Shown here piece after piece: positions 26,373-35,858 of a stretch of DNA of 64,000 nucleotides. The stretch lies in assembly GCF_027322205.1 (NCBI RefSeq), contig NZ_DAHVHY010000004.1:1-64000 (forward strand). Reading direction: 5' to 3'. Numbering within the stretch: the first letter of the stretch is position 1; each line of letters opens with the position of its first letter. A model generated the notes under the pieces. That model was not told the DNA's origin, made no database searches, and saw nothing but the letters and a program-made list of their open reading frames with translations. A program made the position numbers and the translations under genes. Source of the DNA: Acidithiobacillus sp. (GTDB taxonomy: Bacteria; Pseudomonadota; Gammaproteobacteria; Acidithiobacillales; Acidithiobacillaceae).

Positions 26373-27358
26373 AGGCCTTGCTGACCGGTGCATCGGGTTT
26401 TGTGGGTGGTGCGGTGTTGCGCCGACTGCTGGCCGAGGGGCTGGAAGTGCGGGTGTTGCATCGTGCTGGTGCCGATCCGAGCAACTGGCAAGGACTGAAC
26501 GTGGAGTTGGCGGTCGGTGACCTGACGGATGGCCTCACTCTGGATAACGCGGTCGCCGGTTGCCAGGCGGTCTTTCATGTGGCAGCGGATTACCGGATCT
26601 GGGTACCTGAGCCGCATGCCATGTACGCCGCCAATGTAGGGGGTAGCGAACGCCTGGTGCGCGCAGCGCTCAACGCGGGTGTCGAACGGATCGTCTATAC
26701 CAGCAGTGTTGCCGTACTGGGCCATTATGCCGATGGCCGGGAGGCGGATGAAGAAGTGCCCTCTCATCTGAGCGAGATGATCGGTCATTATAAACGCTCC
26801 AAGTTTCTGGCGGAGGAGGCCCTGCGTACTCTGTGCCAGGATGAAGATGCCCCCATCGTCATCGTAAACCCCTCGATGCCCATAGGCCCGGCGGATCGCA
26901 AGCCGACCCCCACCGGGCGGATGGTGCGCGATGCCGCGGCGGGCCGTATGCCGGCCTATGTGGATACCGGTCTGAATGTGGTGCATGTCGATGATGTGGC
27001 CATGGGCCATTGGCAGGCGTTTACCGATGGTCGGGCGGGGGAGCGCTATATTCTCGGTGGCGATAATCTCCCGCTGGCGGCGATCCTCACCCGCATTGCC
27101 GGCCTCACCGGGCATCACTCGCCGTGGCTGCGTATTCCGCGGCGCCTGCTTTATCCCCTGGCCTGGGGCGCAGAGAACATGGTACGGCTGCGCGGTAAGG
27201 GGACGCCGCTGGTGACCGTCGATGAACTGCGTATGGCCGCGCACAAAATGTACTTTTCATCGGCCAAGGCGGAGCAGGTCTTGCATTATACCCATCGTCC
27301 TGCAGAGGAAGCGTTGCGGGATGCCGTACAATGGTTTGCTGAGTACCGCTATTTATAG
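26369..27358 (+). CDS. hpnA: Hopanoid-associated sugar epimerase HpnA
   Basis: A 329-aa extended short-chain dehydrogenase. The NAD motif GASGFVGGAVLRRLL is at the N-terminus and the catalytic block is YTSSVAVLG ... HYKRSKFLAEE with the Y-x3-K pair. It matches the NAD-dependent epimerase family named HpnA in hopanoid clusters; its exact step is not settled in the literature I know. Overlaps hpnG as ATGA and is 39 nt before hpnI. Confidence 0.92.
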   Translation: MKALLTGASGFVGGAVLRRLLAEGLEVRVLHRAGADPSNWQGLNVELAVGDLTDGLTLDNAVAGCQAVFHVAADYRIWVPEPHAMYAANVGGSERLVRAALNAGVERIVYTSSVAVLGHYADGREADEEVPSHLSEMIGHYKRSKFLAEEALRTLCQDEDAPIVIVNPSMPIGPADRKPTPTGRMVRDAAAGRMPAYVDTGLNVVHVDDVAMGHWQAFTDGRAGERYILGGDNLPLAAILTRIAGLTGHHSPWLRIPRRLLYPLAWGAENMVRLRGKGTPLVTVDELRMAAHKMYFSSAKAEQVLHYTHRPAEEALRDAVQWFAEYRYL

Positions 27359-27397
27359 CATGTCTGTCCATTTGCTCGGTGCGGGTTTGGGGAATTT

Positions 27398-28558
27398 GTG
27401 CTCTGGTGGCTAGGGGCTACGGCGGCGCTGCTTTCTCTGGTCGCCATCGCCTATTTGTTGCTGGCGCTCTGGGCGATGGGGCACTGGCATCCGTTGTTGC
27501 CGGAGCGCGATGCTGGCGCCACAGAAGAGGCCGTGTGCGACTGGCCCGGCATCAGTGTGCTCAAGCCCCTGTATGGCGATGCGGATTATCTTTACCCCGC
27601 GCTGCGCAGTTTTTGTAACCAGGACTACCCAATCTTTGAAATTGTTTTTGGCGTGCAGCGCCCGACCGATCCTGCTATTGCTGTGGTGCAACGTCTGCAA
27701 GCCGAATTTCCGGCCTTGTCCCTGCGCTGGGTGTGTTCAGAAGCGCACATCGGCAGTAATCCCAAGGTCAATAATCTGGCGGGCATCCTCGCCGCCTGTC
27801 GTTATGACAATCTGGTGATCAGCGACGCGGACATCGCTGTTGGCCCCCATTATTTGCGCCAGATTTGCGCGCCCCTGCAAAATGGGGATGTGGGGGTGGT
27901 CACTTGCCTCTATCGGGCGCGTCCGGTGGTGACATTCTGGTCGCAGGTGCTGGCCAGTCAGGTGAACAGTCTGTTTTTGCCTTCGGTGCTGGTGGCCGCG
28001 CGCCTGGGTCCCAATATCTTCTGTGGCGGGGCAACCATGGCCTTGCGTCGTGTCACCCTGGAGGCCTTTGGCGGACTGCCCCGGTTGGCGGATCATCTGG
28101 CGGATGATTACTGGCTCGGCGCCTATAGCCGTCAGCTGGGGCAACGTACCTGGCTGGCGAACTACGTGGTCGATACGATAGTACAAGAGGCCGGTTTTCG
28201 CGCGTTTTATCAGCATGCGTTGCGCTGGTCGCGCACCACTCGGGCGGTACAGCCACTGGGGTACAGTTTCTCTTTTTTGAGCTATCCGCTACCCTTGGTG
28301 CTGGTGCTGTCTCCCTGGATGGGCTTCTGGGGCGGGTTGCCGTTAGGTGTGGTTCTTGTCTTGCGCCTCGTGTACCATAGGCAGATTAAGCACAAACTCA
28401 GTGCAGACAGTTCTTTCGGAGTGGCCCTGCTGGGAGATTTCCTGGGCCTGTGGATTTGGTTTCATGCCCTTTTCGCGCGGCGAATTGCCTGGCGAGGGTC
28501 GCAATTTGCCATCGGCGCCGACGGGCGGATGGATGGCCATGACGGAGCAAAACAATGA
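27398..28558 (+). CDS. hpnI: Hopanoid biosynthesis glycosyltransferase HpnI
   Basis: A 386-aa membrane glycosyltransferase of the ceramide glucosyltransferase-like (GT21) type: an N-terminal membrane helix, a GT-A domain with KPLYGDADYLYPALRSFCNQDYP, a SDADI metal site, ADDYWLG, and QHALRWSRT (the Q/R-x-x-R-W motif), then C-terminal hydrophobic helices. HpnI adds an N-acetylglucosamine to bacteriohopanetetrol. The start is GTG 27398 after GGGGAA. Together with HpnK and HpnJ it predicts cyclitol-ether hopanoids. The stop overlaps hpnJ (ATGA). Confidence 0.9.
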   Translation: MLWWLGATAALLSLVAIAYLLLALWAMGHWHPLLPERDAGATEEAVCDWPGISVLKPLYGDADYLYPALRSFCNQDYPIFEIVFGVQRPTDPAIAVVQRLQAEFPALSLRWVCSEAHIGSNPKVNNLAGILAACRYDNLVISDADIAVGPHYLRQICAPLQNGDVGVVTCLYRARPVVTFWSQVLASQVNSLFLPSVLVAARLGPNIFCGGATMALRRVTLEAFGGLPRLADHLADDYWLGAYSRQLGQRTWLANYVVDTIVQEAGFRAFYQHALRWSRTTRAVQPLGYSFSFLSYPLPLVLVLSPWMGFWGGLPLGVVLVLRLVYHRQIKHKLSADSSFGVALLGDFLGLWIWFHALFARRIAWRGSQFAIGADGRMDGHDGAKQ

Positions 28559-29985
28559 CGATGAAAACGCTTTTCTTGCAAGCCCCTTCTTTTGAAGGGT
28601 TTGACGGTGGCGCCGGTTCGCGCTATCAGGCCAAGCGGGAAATTCGCTCTTTCTGGTTCCCCACCTGGCTGGCCCAACCCGCCGCCATGATCCCCGGCAG
28701 TCGTTTGCTGGATGCCCCTCCAGGGGATGTCAGTGTCGAAGAGACCTTGCAGGTGGCGGCAGCGTATGAGTTGTGCATTATTCACACCAGCACCCCGTCT
28801 TTCCCTTCAGATGTACGCATGGCCGAGTTGCTCAAGGAGCACTACCCCAAAATGCTGATCGGTATGGTTGGCGCCAAGGTGGCGGTAGAGCCGGAAGAAT
28901 CCCTGCAAGAGGCTTCCGCTGCTGTCGATTTTGTGGCCCGCGAAGAGTTCGACTATACCCTCAAGGAAATAGCGGAAGGGCGGCCCCTCAGTGAAGTGGA
29001 CGGCATCACCTATCGCTCCAGCAATGGTCAGATCGTCCATAATCCCGATCGTGCCATGATTGAAGACATGGATGCCTTGCCCTTTGTCTCCGAAGTGTAC
29101 AAGCGCGATCTACACATTGAAGACTATTTCATTGGCTATCTGAAGCACCCCTATATTTCTTTTTACACCGGGCGTGGTTGCCGCTCGCAGTGCACCTTCT
29201 GCCTCTGGCCGCAGACTGTTGGCGGACATCGCTATCGCACGCGCAGTGCCGCCAGCGTCATTGACGAGGTGCGCTACATCCAGAAGAACTTTCCGCAGGT
29301 TAAGGAAATCTTCTTCGACGATGACACCTTTACCGATGATCGCCCCCGCGCCGAAGAGATCGCCATCGGCCTTGGCAAGCTGGGGGTGACCTGGTCCTGT
29401 AATGCCAAGGCCAATGTGCCCTATGAGACCCTCAAGGTGCTCAAGGAAAACGGTTTGCGTTTGCTGCTGGTGGGTTATGAGTCGGGTGATCAGCAGATTC
29501 TCAATAATATCAAAAAGGGCATCAAAATCGAGGCAGCGCGTAAATTTACCGCCGATTGCCATAAGTTGGGGATTGTGATTCATGGTACCTTCATTCTCGG
29601 CCTGCCCGGTGAGACGAAGGAGACCATTCAAAAGACCATCGACTTCGCCAAGGAAATCAATCCCCATACCATTCAGGTCTCGCTGGCCGCGCCCTATCCG
29701 GGCACTTTCATGTACAATCAGGCCAAGCAGGAAGGCTGGCTGACAGACGAGGATGAAGCCCATCTGGTCAATGACCGTGGTGTGCAGATCAGCCCCATGA
29801 GCTACCCGCATCTTAATCATACGGAAATCTTTGATTCGGTAGAGATGATGTACAAGCGTTTCTATTTCCGCGCGGGTAAGATCGCCGAAATCACGGGCGA
29901 AATGCTCAAGAGCACCCAGATGATGAAACGGCGTCTGCGTGAGGGCGTCGAATTCGTTCGCTTCCTGCGGCAGCGTCACGGCTGA
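28555..29985 (+). CDS. hpnJ: Hopanoid biosynthesis radical SAM protein HpnJ
   Basis: A 476-aa radical SAM enzyme with an N-terminal B12-binding-like region (about 1-150) and the iron-sulfur motif GRGCRSQCTFCLWP (Cys209, Cys213, Cys216). In characterised clusters HpnJ contracts the glucosamine ring of the HpnI/HpnK product to the cyclitol ether. The sequence opening TLFLQAPSFEGFDGGAGSRYQ is typical of HpnJ. Translationally coupled to hpnI. The 3' end abuts hpnK. Confidence 0.94.
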   Translation: MTMKTLFLQAPSFEGFDGGAGSRYQAKREIRSFWFPTWLAQPAAMIPGSRLLDAPPGDVSVEETLQVAAAYELCIIHTSTPSFPSDVRMAELLKEHYPKMLIGMVGAKVAVEPEESLQEASAAVDFVAREEFDYTLKEIAEGRPLSEVDGITYRSSNGQIVHNPDRAMIEDMDALPFVSEVYKRDLHIEDYFIGYLKHPYISFYTGRGCRSQCTFCLWPQTVGGHRYRTRSAASVIDEVRYIQKNFPQVKEIFFDDDTFTDDRPRAEEIAIGLGKLGVTWSCNAKANVPYETLKVLKENGLRLLLVGYESGDQQILNNIKKGIKIEAARKFTADCHKLGIVIHGTFILGLPGETKETIQKTIDFAKEINPHTIQVSLAAPYPGTFMYNQAKQEGWLTDEDEAHLVNDRGVQISPMSYPHLNHTEIFDSVEMMYKRFYFRAGKIAEITGEMLKSTQMMKRRLREGVEFVRFLRQRHG

Positions 29986-29986
29986 A

Positions 29987-30862
29987 GTGGGGCAGGTCGG
30001 CGGTCGGCGGGTCATCTTTAACGCCGACGACTTCGGCTTGGATCTGGCGGTGAATGAAGCAGTGGAGTCGGCACATCGTGATGGTGTGTTGACCACCGCC
30101 AGTCTTATGGTGGCAGCCCCAGCGGCTGAGGATGCAATTGCCCGTGCCCAAAAACTGCCGCAACTGGGCGTAGGTCTGCATCTTACACTGGTAGACGGTG
30201 CACCCCTGCTACCCCCGGAGCAAGTGCCTGATTTGATAGATGGGCAGGGGCGTTTTGCGGCTGATCTCTGGCGGCGCGGGCTGCGTTATTTCTTTCTGCC
30301 CCGGGTGAGAAAACAACTGGCGGCTGAGATTCACGCCCAATTTGTGGCTTTTGCGGCCACCGGTTTAGCACTGGATCACGCCAATGCCCACAAGCATCTG
30401 CATTTGCACCCCACGGTACTGACGCTGATGCTGGATGTTGGGGCGGAGTTTGGTTTGCGGGCGGTGCGCTTGCCTTGGGAACCTTTGCAGGCAGCGCGCT
30501 GTGGCGGTGCAAAGGGTTTGGCGCCTGCACTGTGGTCTTTTTTTCTATACCCCTGGCTGGCGCGCATGCGCCGCCAACTGGACCGTCGTCAGGTCATGCA
30601 TAATGATCTGCTCTACGGTCTGGACGCCACGGGTCATATGGATGAAACGCGCCTGCTCCGAATGCTCCATTGCCTGCCCGCGACAGGAATTGCAGAAATC
30701 TATTTCCATCCGGCAACAACACAGACCTTTGCGCTGCATACCCTGATGCCGGAGTATGAGCAGCACGTCGAGTGGACGGCATTAATGAGTCCTCGGGTAA
30801 AAGATTATTTACGCAATCAAGATATCGTGAAGGGTACTTTTGGTGATTTTGCTGTCCGTTGA
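29987..30862 (+). CDS. hpnK: Hopanoid biosynthesis deacetylase HpnK (YdjC/ChbG-like)
   Basis: About 291 aa from GTG 29987 (MGQVGGRRVIFNADDFG), the first start after the hpnJ stop; the longer listed ORF overlaps hpnJ by 47 nt. The metal-site motif FNADDFGLDLAVNEAVESAH and HANAHKHLHLHP identify the YdjC/ChbG carbohydrate deacetylase family. HpnK removes the acetyl group from the GlcNAc added by HpnI. No clear ribosome site is seen, so re-initiation after hpnJ is likely. The end overlaps hpnN by 23 nt. Confidence 0.9.
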   Translation: MGQVGGRRVIFNADDFGLDLAVNEAVESAHRDGVLTTASLMVAAPAAEDAIARAQKLPQLGVGLHLTLVDGAPLLPPEQVPDLIDGQGRFAADLWRRGLRYFFLPRVRKQLAAEIHAQFVAFAATGLALDHANAHKHLHLHPTVLTLMLDVGAEFGLRAVRLPWEPLQAARCGGAKGLAPALWSFFLYPWLARMRRQLDRRQVMHNDLLYGLDATGHMDETRLLRMLHCLPATGIAEIYFHPATTQTFALHTLMPEYEQHVEWTALMSPRVKDYLRNQDIVKGTFGDFAVR

Positions 30863-33545
30863 TCGTTTTCTGCAGCGTGCTGGGATGCGTATCTCCCAGG
30901 CTTTGGTGGCTTTGGTGGATCTTGCGGTGCGGCGCGCTGTCTGGATGCTGGTGGCCATTGCCTCGGCTACGCTGCTCGCTCTGGTTTATGCGGTTGGCCA
31001 TTTTTCCGTCGATACCGATACCAGCCATGCCTTATCTCGTGATCTGCCCTTTCAGCAGCGTGAAGTGGATTATCAAAAAGCCTTTCCTCAAGATAAAAAC
31101 ACCATTGTGGTCGTCCTGCAGGGTAAAAACCGGAATCTCACAGATGTGGCGGTCGACCGTTTGAGCGTCTGGCTGCGTGCCCGTCCCCAGTCTTTTCATG
31201 ACGTGTATGTGCCCGGCGGCGGGGCTTTTTTTCAGCGCAACGGTTTACTCTACCTCTCCCCGAAAAAAGTACAGGATTTCGCCAACCGCATCACCGATGC
31301 CCAGCCGCTCATTGCCAGACTCTCTGCAGATCCCAGCCTGAACGGACTCAGTGACCTGTTAAGCATGGCGATCGATCAACGCTTGACCAATGGTGTCCAT
31401 CTGTCGGGATTAACGGCCATTTTTTCTGCCATGGATCGGGCGCTCACCGCACAGATGCAAGGTAAGCCCTATGAAATCCTGTGGAGTGAACTTATGGGGG
31501 GCGACCTGGCCCAAGTGGGGCCAGCGCAACGCTTCATCATTATTCAGCCCGCTCTGAATTATCAGTCTCTGGAACCAGCCGCGGCGGCTATCCATACTTT
31601 GCGCTCTGGCCTCGCCTCGCTTAATCTGAACGCTGCACATGGGGTGGATGTTGGGGTGACCGGCGGCGCGGTACTGGATGCGGAACAATTGAAAACGGTG
31701 AGTCAGGGTGCGGCTGTTTCCATGGCACTGACGCTCAGTCTTGAAATTATTTTGCTGATCATTGCATTGCGCTCATTGCGTCTGGTCTCCGGGGTACTGA
31801 TCGGGCTAATTGCGGGCATGATTTTAACCACCGCCTGGGCGCTGTTTTTTATTGGTCCCTTTAATCTTATTTCAGTAGCCTTTGCCATTCTTTTCATCGG
31901 GCTGGGCGTTGATTTTGGCATTCAGTTCTGCCTGCGCTACCGGGAAGAAATTTTTAACGGCGCACCCCACCGGCATGCCATGCAGCGGGTGACGCATGGC
32001 CTGGGTGGTGCCTTAAGTCTCGCCGCTGTTGCGGCTGCCTTCAGTTTTTATGCTTTTGTACCTACCAGCTATGCGGGTATTGTCGATCTTGGGCTGATTT
32101 CCGGCACCAGCATGCTCGTTGCCCTTTTTATGACACTCACCTTCCTGCCCGCGTTTTTGACCCTCTGGCCGATGGTGATTACCGGTACAAAGCCGACGTA
32201 CTATCCGCACATGCACCATATTCCTACCTTGGTACGTCACCCTATCCACCGTTATGCCTACTATGTACTGGGTGGTGTGACCCTGCTGGCGCTGGCATCA
32301 GTGCCGCTGGCATTACGCACTTCCTTCGATTTTAATCCGTTGCACATGATCGACAGCCATGCCGAGGGAGTGCGCGTTTTTGAAAAACTCCTCGCTGATC
32401 CGCAGACAGCCCCTTATCGCATTGAAGTACTCTCGCCTAATCTTGCTGCGGCCCAGGCCCTTGCCCGGCGGGTGGAACAGTTGCCCACGGTGGCTCATGC
32501 TCTGACGGTTTCCAGCTATATCCCGGAACATCAAGCGGAGAAGTTGGCCATTTTGCAGAATCTGCAGATTCTGGTGCCGCCCTTTTCACTGTTGATGCCC
32601 GCCAGTTTGCGGCCACCGACGTCGGATACCAGCGCAAATCTCGCGGATCTGGTAACAAAATTGCGAAATCTCGCGCAAAAAGATGGTGAGAGCACACACG
32701 ACGGACAGGCGGCTGCAGCGCTGGCTGGTCATCTGGAGCAGTTTTTGGCGAAGGACGGCACTGACCATAAAGCGATCGCGGATCTGCAAACACGGGTGAT
32801 GGGGACTTTACCCGGTGAGTTGCGGCGACTCGGCATGGCCTTGTCGGCTGCCCCGGTGACTTTGCAGACTTTGCCGGAGTCCCTGCGGGATCGCTATATG
32901 GCAGCCTCTGGCCAGGCGCGGGTGGAGATTTTCCCTAAAGCCAATCTCGGTAAGAACCGGGCGATGGTAACTTTTGTGCAGAGCGTGCTGAAGGTGGAAC
33001 CGAACGCCGTGGGGACGCCGGTGATGCTGGTTCAGGGCGGAGAGGCAGTGCTCGGGGCTTTTCAGGAGGCTACCTTTATTGCGCTGGTAGCCATCAGCTT
33101 ACTGCTCCTCCTGGCTTTGCGCAGTTACCGGGATGTTCTGTTGATCATGATTCCGTTACTGCTGGCAGCATTGTTCACGGTGGCGGCCATGCGTTTGTTC
33201 GGGTTGAGCTTCAATCTGGGCAACATAATCGTTCTGCCGTTGCTTATCGGCCTCGGCGTGGCGTTTGCCATTTACATTGTGGTGCGTTGGCGCAATGGGG
33301 TGGATGTGGCGCATTTACTCGGCACATCCACGCCCATGGCGGTCTTTTTTAGCGGGCTCACGACCCTCAGCGCCTTTGGCAGTATGGCTGTTTCCCGCGA
33401 TCCCGGCATGGCCAGCTTAGGTGAGACACTAAGCCTCGCGCTGGCCATTGTGCTGCTGTGCATTCTGATTATACTTCCGGCTTTGCTGCTGCTCCTAACC
33501 CCATCACCGCGCGAAGATGGTATCGCTCAGGATGAAGGTAGCTGA
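30840..33545 (+). CDS. hpnN: Hopanoid transporter HpnN (RND superfamily, MMPL type)
   Basis: A 901-aa inner-membrane RND protein with about 12 membrane helices in two halves (clusters near residues 30-50, 285-460 and 735-890) and two large periplasmic loops. HpnN carries hopanoids toward the outer membrane. The start is TTG 30840 or GTG 30843 behind AAGGG. The family segments FAILFIGLGVDFGIQFCLRYRE and IVLPLLIGLGVAFAIYIVVRWRNG are conserved in both halves. Overlaps hpnK and hpnL, so it is in the same operon. Confidence 0.93.
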   Translation: MVILLSVDRFLQRAGMRISQALVALVDLAVRRAVWMLVAIASATLLALVYAVGHFSVDTDTSHALSRDLPFQQREVDYQKAFPQDKNTIVVVLQGKNRNLTDVAVDRLSVWLRARPQSFHDVYVPGGGAFFQRNGLLYLSPKKVQDFANRITDAQPLIARLSADPSLNGLSDLLSMAIDQRLTNGVHLSGLTAIFSAMDRALTAQMQGKPYEILWSELMGGDLAQVGPAQRFIIIQPALNYQSLEPAAAAIHTLRSGLASLNLNAAHGVDVGVTGGAVLDAEQLKTVSQGAAVSMALTLSLEIILLIIALRSLRLVSGVLIGLIAGMILTTAWALFFIGPFNLISVAFAILFIGLGVDFGIQFCLRYREEIFNGAPHRHAMQRVTHGLGGALSLAAVAAAFSFYAFVPTSYAGIVDLGLISGTSMLVALFMTLTFLPAFLTLWPMVITGTKPTYYPHMHHIPTLVRHPIHRYAYYVLGGVTLLALASVPLALRTSFDFNPLHMIDSHAEGVRVFEKLLADPQTAPYRIEVLSPNLAAAQALARRVEQLPTVAHALTVSSYIPEHQAEKLAILQNLQILVPPFSLLMPASLRPPTSDTSANLADLVTKLRNLAQKDGESTHDGQAAAALAGHLEQFLAKDGTDHKAIADLQTRVMGTLPGELRRLGMALSAAPVTLQTLPESLRDRYMAASGQARVEIFPKANLGKNRAMVTFVQSVLKVEPNAVGTPVMLVQGGEAVLGAFQEATFIALVAISLLLLLALRSYRDVLLIMIPLLLAALFTVAAMRLFGLSFNLGNIIVLPLLIGLGVAFAIYIVVRWRNGVDVAHLLGTSTPMAVFFSGLTTLSAFGSMAVSRDPGMASLGETLSLALAIVLLCILIILPALLLLLTPSPREDGIAQDEGS

Positions 33546-34569
33546 TTTGTTAAAACGGACGGGCAATCTCATGTTTTTGGTGGTTGGCCTGCTCGGTCTG
33601 GGTTTGTCTGCCTTTCTGATCGTGCAGGCCGGTGTTTTCGACATTGTGAAATTATTGGCGGTAGCCGGCTGTGGTCTGTTCTGGCTGCTCCCCTTTCACC
33701 TGCTGCCGCAATCTCTGGATGTGCTGAGCTGGCAGTGGCTGCTGCGCGGTGAAGCGCGCGCCCGCTACTGGTTTTTACTTTGGGTCGCGCTGGTCCGCGA
33801 GGCGGTCAATGGTCTCCTGCCGGTGGCACGGGTGGGCGGTGATTTGCTCGGTGTACGTCTCTTGACTCGCTATGGCGTACCCGGCTATATCGCCGGGGCG
33901 AGTGTTATGGTCGAAGTCACTTTGACCTTATTGAGCCAGTTTGCTTTCACGCTGGCGGGGCTCATGGTGCTTAGTTACGAGGTAAGTGATCACCATCTGC
34001 AACTTGATGTGGTGTTTCTTTTGGCGCTGGTATTGCCGCTGCTGGTGGTCTTTGTCTGGATGCAGCGGCACTGGGGTTTATTCACTGTTTTACAGATGCT
34101 GATGAAAAAACTTCTGGGTGGTAAGGACCTGCTCGCGCTCATGGGCGATCCGCAATGTCTGGATGCCGAAATTCGCAGACTCTACGCCCGCCACTGGAGC
34201 CTGCTTCCGGCCAATTTCTGGCAACTGGCGAGTCTGTTGGCAGGCACCGCAGAGGTCTGGTTTACCTTCTGGCTGCTGCGGCATCCCATCCCTTTCTGGG
34301 CGGCGCTGCTCATGGAAAGCCTGGGGCAGGCACTGCGCAGCATGGCCTTTCTGGTGCCTGGAGGACTGGGGGTACAGGAGGGCGGTTTTATCCTTTTCGG
34401 CAGTGCTATCGGGGTGGGTCCCGACCTGGCGCTGGCCTTTTCGCTGGCACGGCGTTTCCGGGAAATCGTGCTGGGCATCCCAGTACTCTTGTCTTGGCAA
34501 GCATCAGAAGGCCATTATATACGTCTTCAGTGGCGGCAGAGGCATGGCAATGAGGAGAGCGTTTCATGA
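33532..34569 (+). CDS. hpnL: Hopanoid-associated membrane protein HpnL (UPF0104/LPG synthase-like TM domain)
   Basis: A 345-aa polytopic membrane protein; ATG 33532 (MKVADLLKRTG) overlaps the hpnN stop by 14 nt. The motifs NGLLPVARVGGDLLGVRLL and SMAFLVPGGLGVQEGGFILFG are those of the lysylphosphatidylglycerol-synthase TM region family to which HpnL belongs. Its biochemical role is unknown. It is the last gene of the first hopanoid unit; 139 nt without an ORF follow. Confidence 0.9.
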   Translation: MKVADLLKRTGNLMFLVVGLLGLGLSAFLIVQAGVFDIVKLLAVAGCGLFWLLPFHLLPQSLDVLSWQWLLRGEARARYWFLLWVALVREAVNGLLPVARVGGDLLGVRLLTRYGVPGYIAGASVMVEVTLTLLSQFAFTLAGLMVLSYEVSDHHLQLDVVFLLALVLPLLVVFVWMQRHWGLFTVLQMLMKKLLGGKDLLALMGDPQCLDAEIRRLYARHWSLLPANFWQLASLLAGTAEVWFTFWLLRHPIPFWAALLMESLGQALRSMAFLVPGGLGVQEGGFILFGSAIGVGPDLALAFSLARRFREIVLGIPVLLSWQASEGHYIRLQWRQRHGNEESVS

Positions 34570-34617
34570 TCGTCATGTCTTTGACTATGGGTTCCAATAC
34601 CCTAAACATTTGTGACC

Positions 34618-34648
34618 TTGTCCCACATACGCTTTGGTATGTTATACT
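34618..34648 (+). promoter_or_regulatory. Putative extended -10 promoter for hpnH-hpnM-mlaA(-gatCAB)
   Basis: In the gap after hpnL, TGTTATACT (TGn plus TATACT at 34643-34648) is a good extended -10. A weak -35 TTGTCC (34618-34623) is 19 nt upstream. It lies about 60 nt before the hpnH ATG. This suggests hpnH can be expressed separately from the upstream cluster. Confidence 0.5.
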
Positions 34649-34708
34649 GGGCGCAGGTTGTTGTTCATTACTTACATGCTGCGTTGCAGCGATGCGGGGT
34701 ATTTTATC

Positions 34709-35812
34709 ATGGGCGTTCCTTTAATTCAGAGCTATCGGGTAGGACGCTACATCCTTGCGCAGAAATTGCGGGGGCGTAAGCGCTACCCATTAGTGCTGAT
34801 GCTGGAGCCATTATTCCGCTGCAATCTTGCCTGTGCAGGGTGCGGCAAAATTGATTATCCCGATGAAACCCTCGACCAACGTCTCTCTGTGGAGGAGTGT
34901 ATTGGCGCCGCTGAGGAATGTGGCGCGCCTATTGTTTCCATCGCCGGTGGCGAGCCGCTGATTCACAAGGATATGCCCGCCGTCGTGGAGGGCCTCGTCG
35001 AGCGTAAGCGCTTTGTCTATCTTTGCACCAACGCGCTACTCCTCAAAAAACGTATGGATGATTATCAACCGTCCCCATACCTGACCTTCTCGGTGCATCT
35101 GGATGGCAACGAACATCGTCATGATGATTCCGTGTGTCAGCCCGGCACTTATCAGCGTGCCGCAGCGGCGATCCGCGAAGCCGTAGCAAGAGGCTTCCGG
35201 GTCACGGTCAACTGCACCCTCTTCCAGGGAGAAGGTGCTGAAGAAGTGGCGAGCTTCCTGGATGATTGCAAGGCCCTGGGTGTCGAGGGTGTGACCATCT
35301 CGCCGGGGTTCAATTACGAGCGGGCACCGCAGCAGGAGGTATTTATCCAGCGGCGTGCCTCACGCCAGCTTTTTCGCGATATCTTCCGGATGGGTAAGGA
35401 GCGCAAGGCAAACTGGACATTCAATCAATCCAGCCTGTTTTTGGATTTTCTGGCAGGCAACCAGAATTATCAGTGCACGCCCTGGGGCAATCCCACCCGC
35501 AACATTTTTGGTTGGCAGAAGCCATGCTATCTGCTGGTCAGCGAGGGTTATGCGCAGACTTTCAATGAGTTGATGGAGACAACGCCGTGGGATAAATATG
35601 GCGTGGGAGTGAATGGAAAGTGTGACCAATGTCAGGTGCATTCCGGTTTTGAGCCGACAGCCGTCAATGATACCTTCACCCATCCGCTGCGAGCCTTGAA
35701 AGTGGCGCTGCGCGGTCCGCGCACGGAGGGGCCGATGGCGCCGGATATGCCAGTGTCGCCGCCTCCTCAGAGTCCCGGTCACCCGGTCTTCCCATTGCGC
35801 GTCGAACGTTGA
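34709..35812 (+). CDS. hpnH: Adenosylhopane synthase HpnH (radical SAM)
   Basis: A 367-aa radical SAM enzyme from ATG 34709 (MGVPLIQSYRVGRYIL); 25 upstream residues in the listed ORF are not supported. The cluster motif is CNLACAGCGKIDY (Cys38, Cys42, Cys45), followed by SIAGGEPLIH. HpnH adds the 5'-deoxyadenosyl radical to diploptene, the first step of the extended side chain. A C-terminal SPASM-like cysteine pair CDQCQVHSG is present. It begins a second transcription unit with hpnM and mlaA. Confidence 0.96.
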   Translation: MGVPLIQSYRVGRYILAQKLRGRKRYPLVLMLEPLFRCNLACAGCGKIDYPDETLDQRLSVEECIGAAEECGAPIVSIAGGEPLIHKDMPAVVEGLVERKRFVYLCTNALLLKKRMDDYQPSPYLTFSVHLDGNEHRHDDSVCQPGTYQRAAAAIREAVARGFRVTVNCTLFQGEGAEEVASFLDDCKALGVEGVTISPGFNYERAPQQEVFIQRRASRQLFRDIFRMGKERKANWTFNQSSLFLDFLAGNQNYQCTPWGNPTRNIFGWQKPCYLLVSEGYAQTFNELMETTPWDKYGVGVNGKCDQCQVHSGFEPTAVNDTFTHPLRALKVALRGPRTEGPMAPDMPVSPPPQSPGHPVFPLRVER

Positions 35813-35858
35813 GATGAATTTCGAGTCCTCATAAAATCGGAATGAATCCGGAGGAGTT

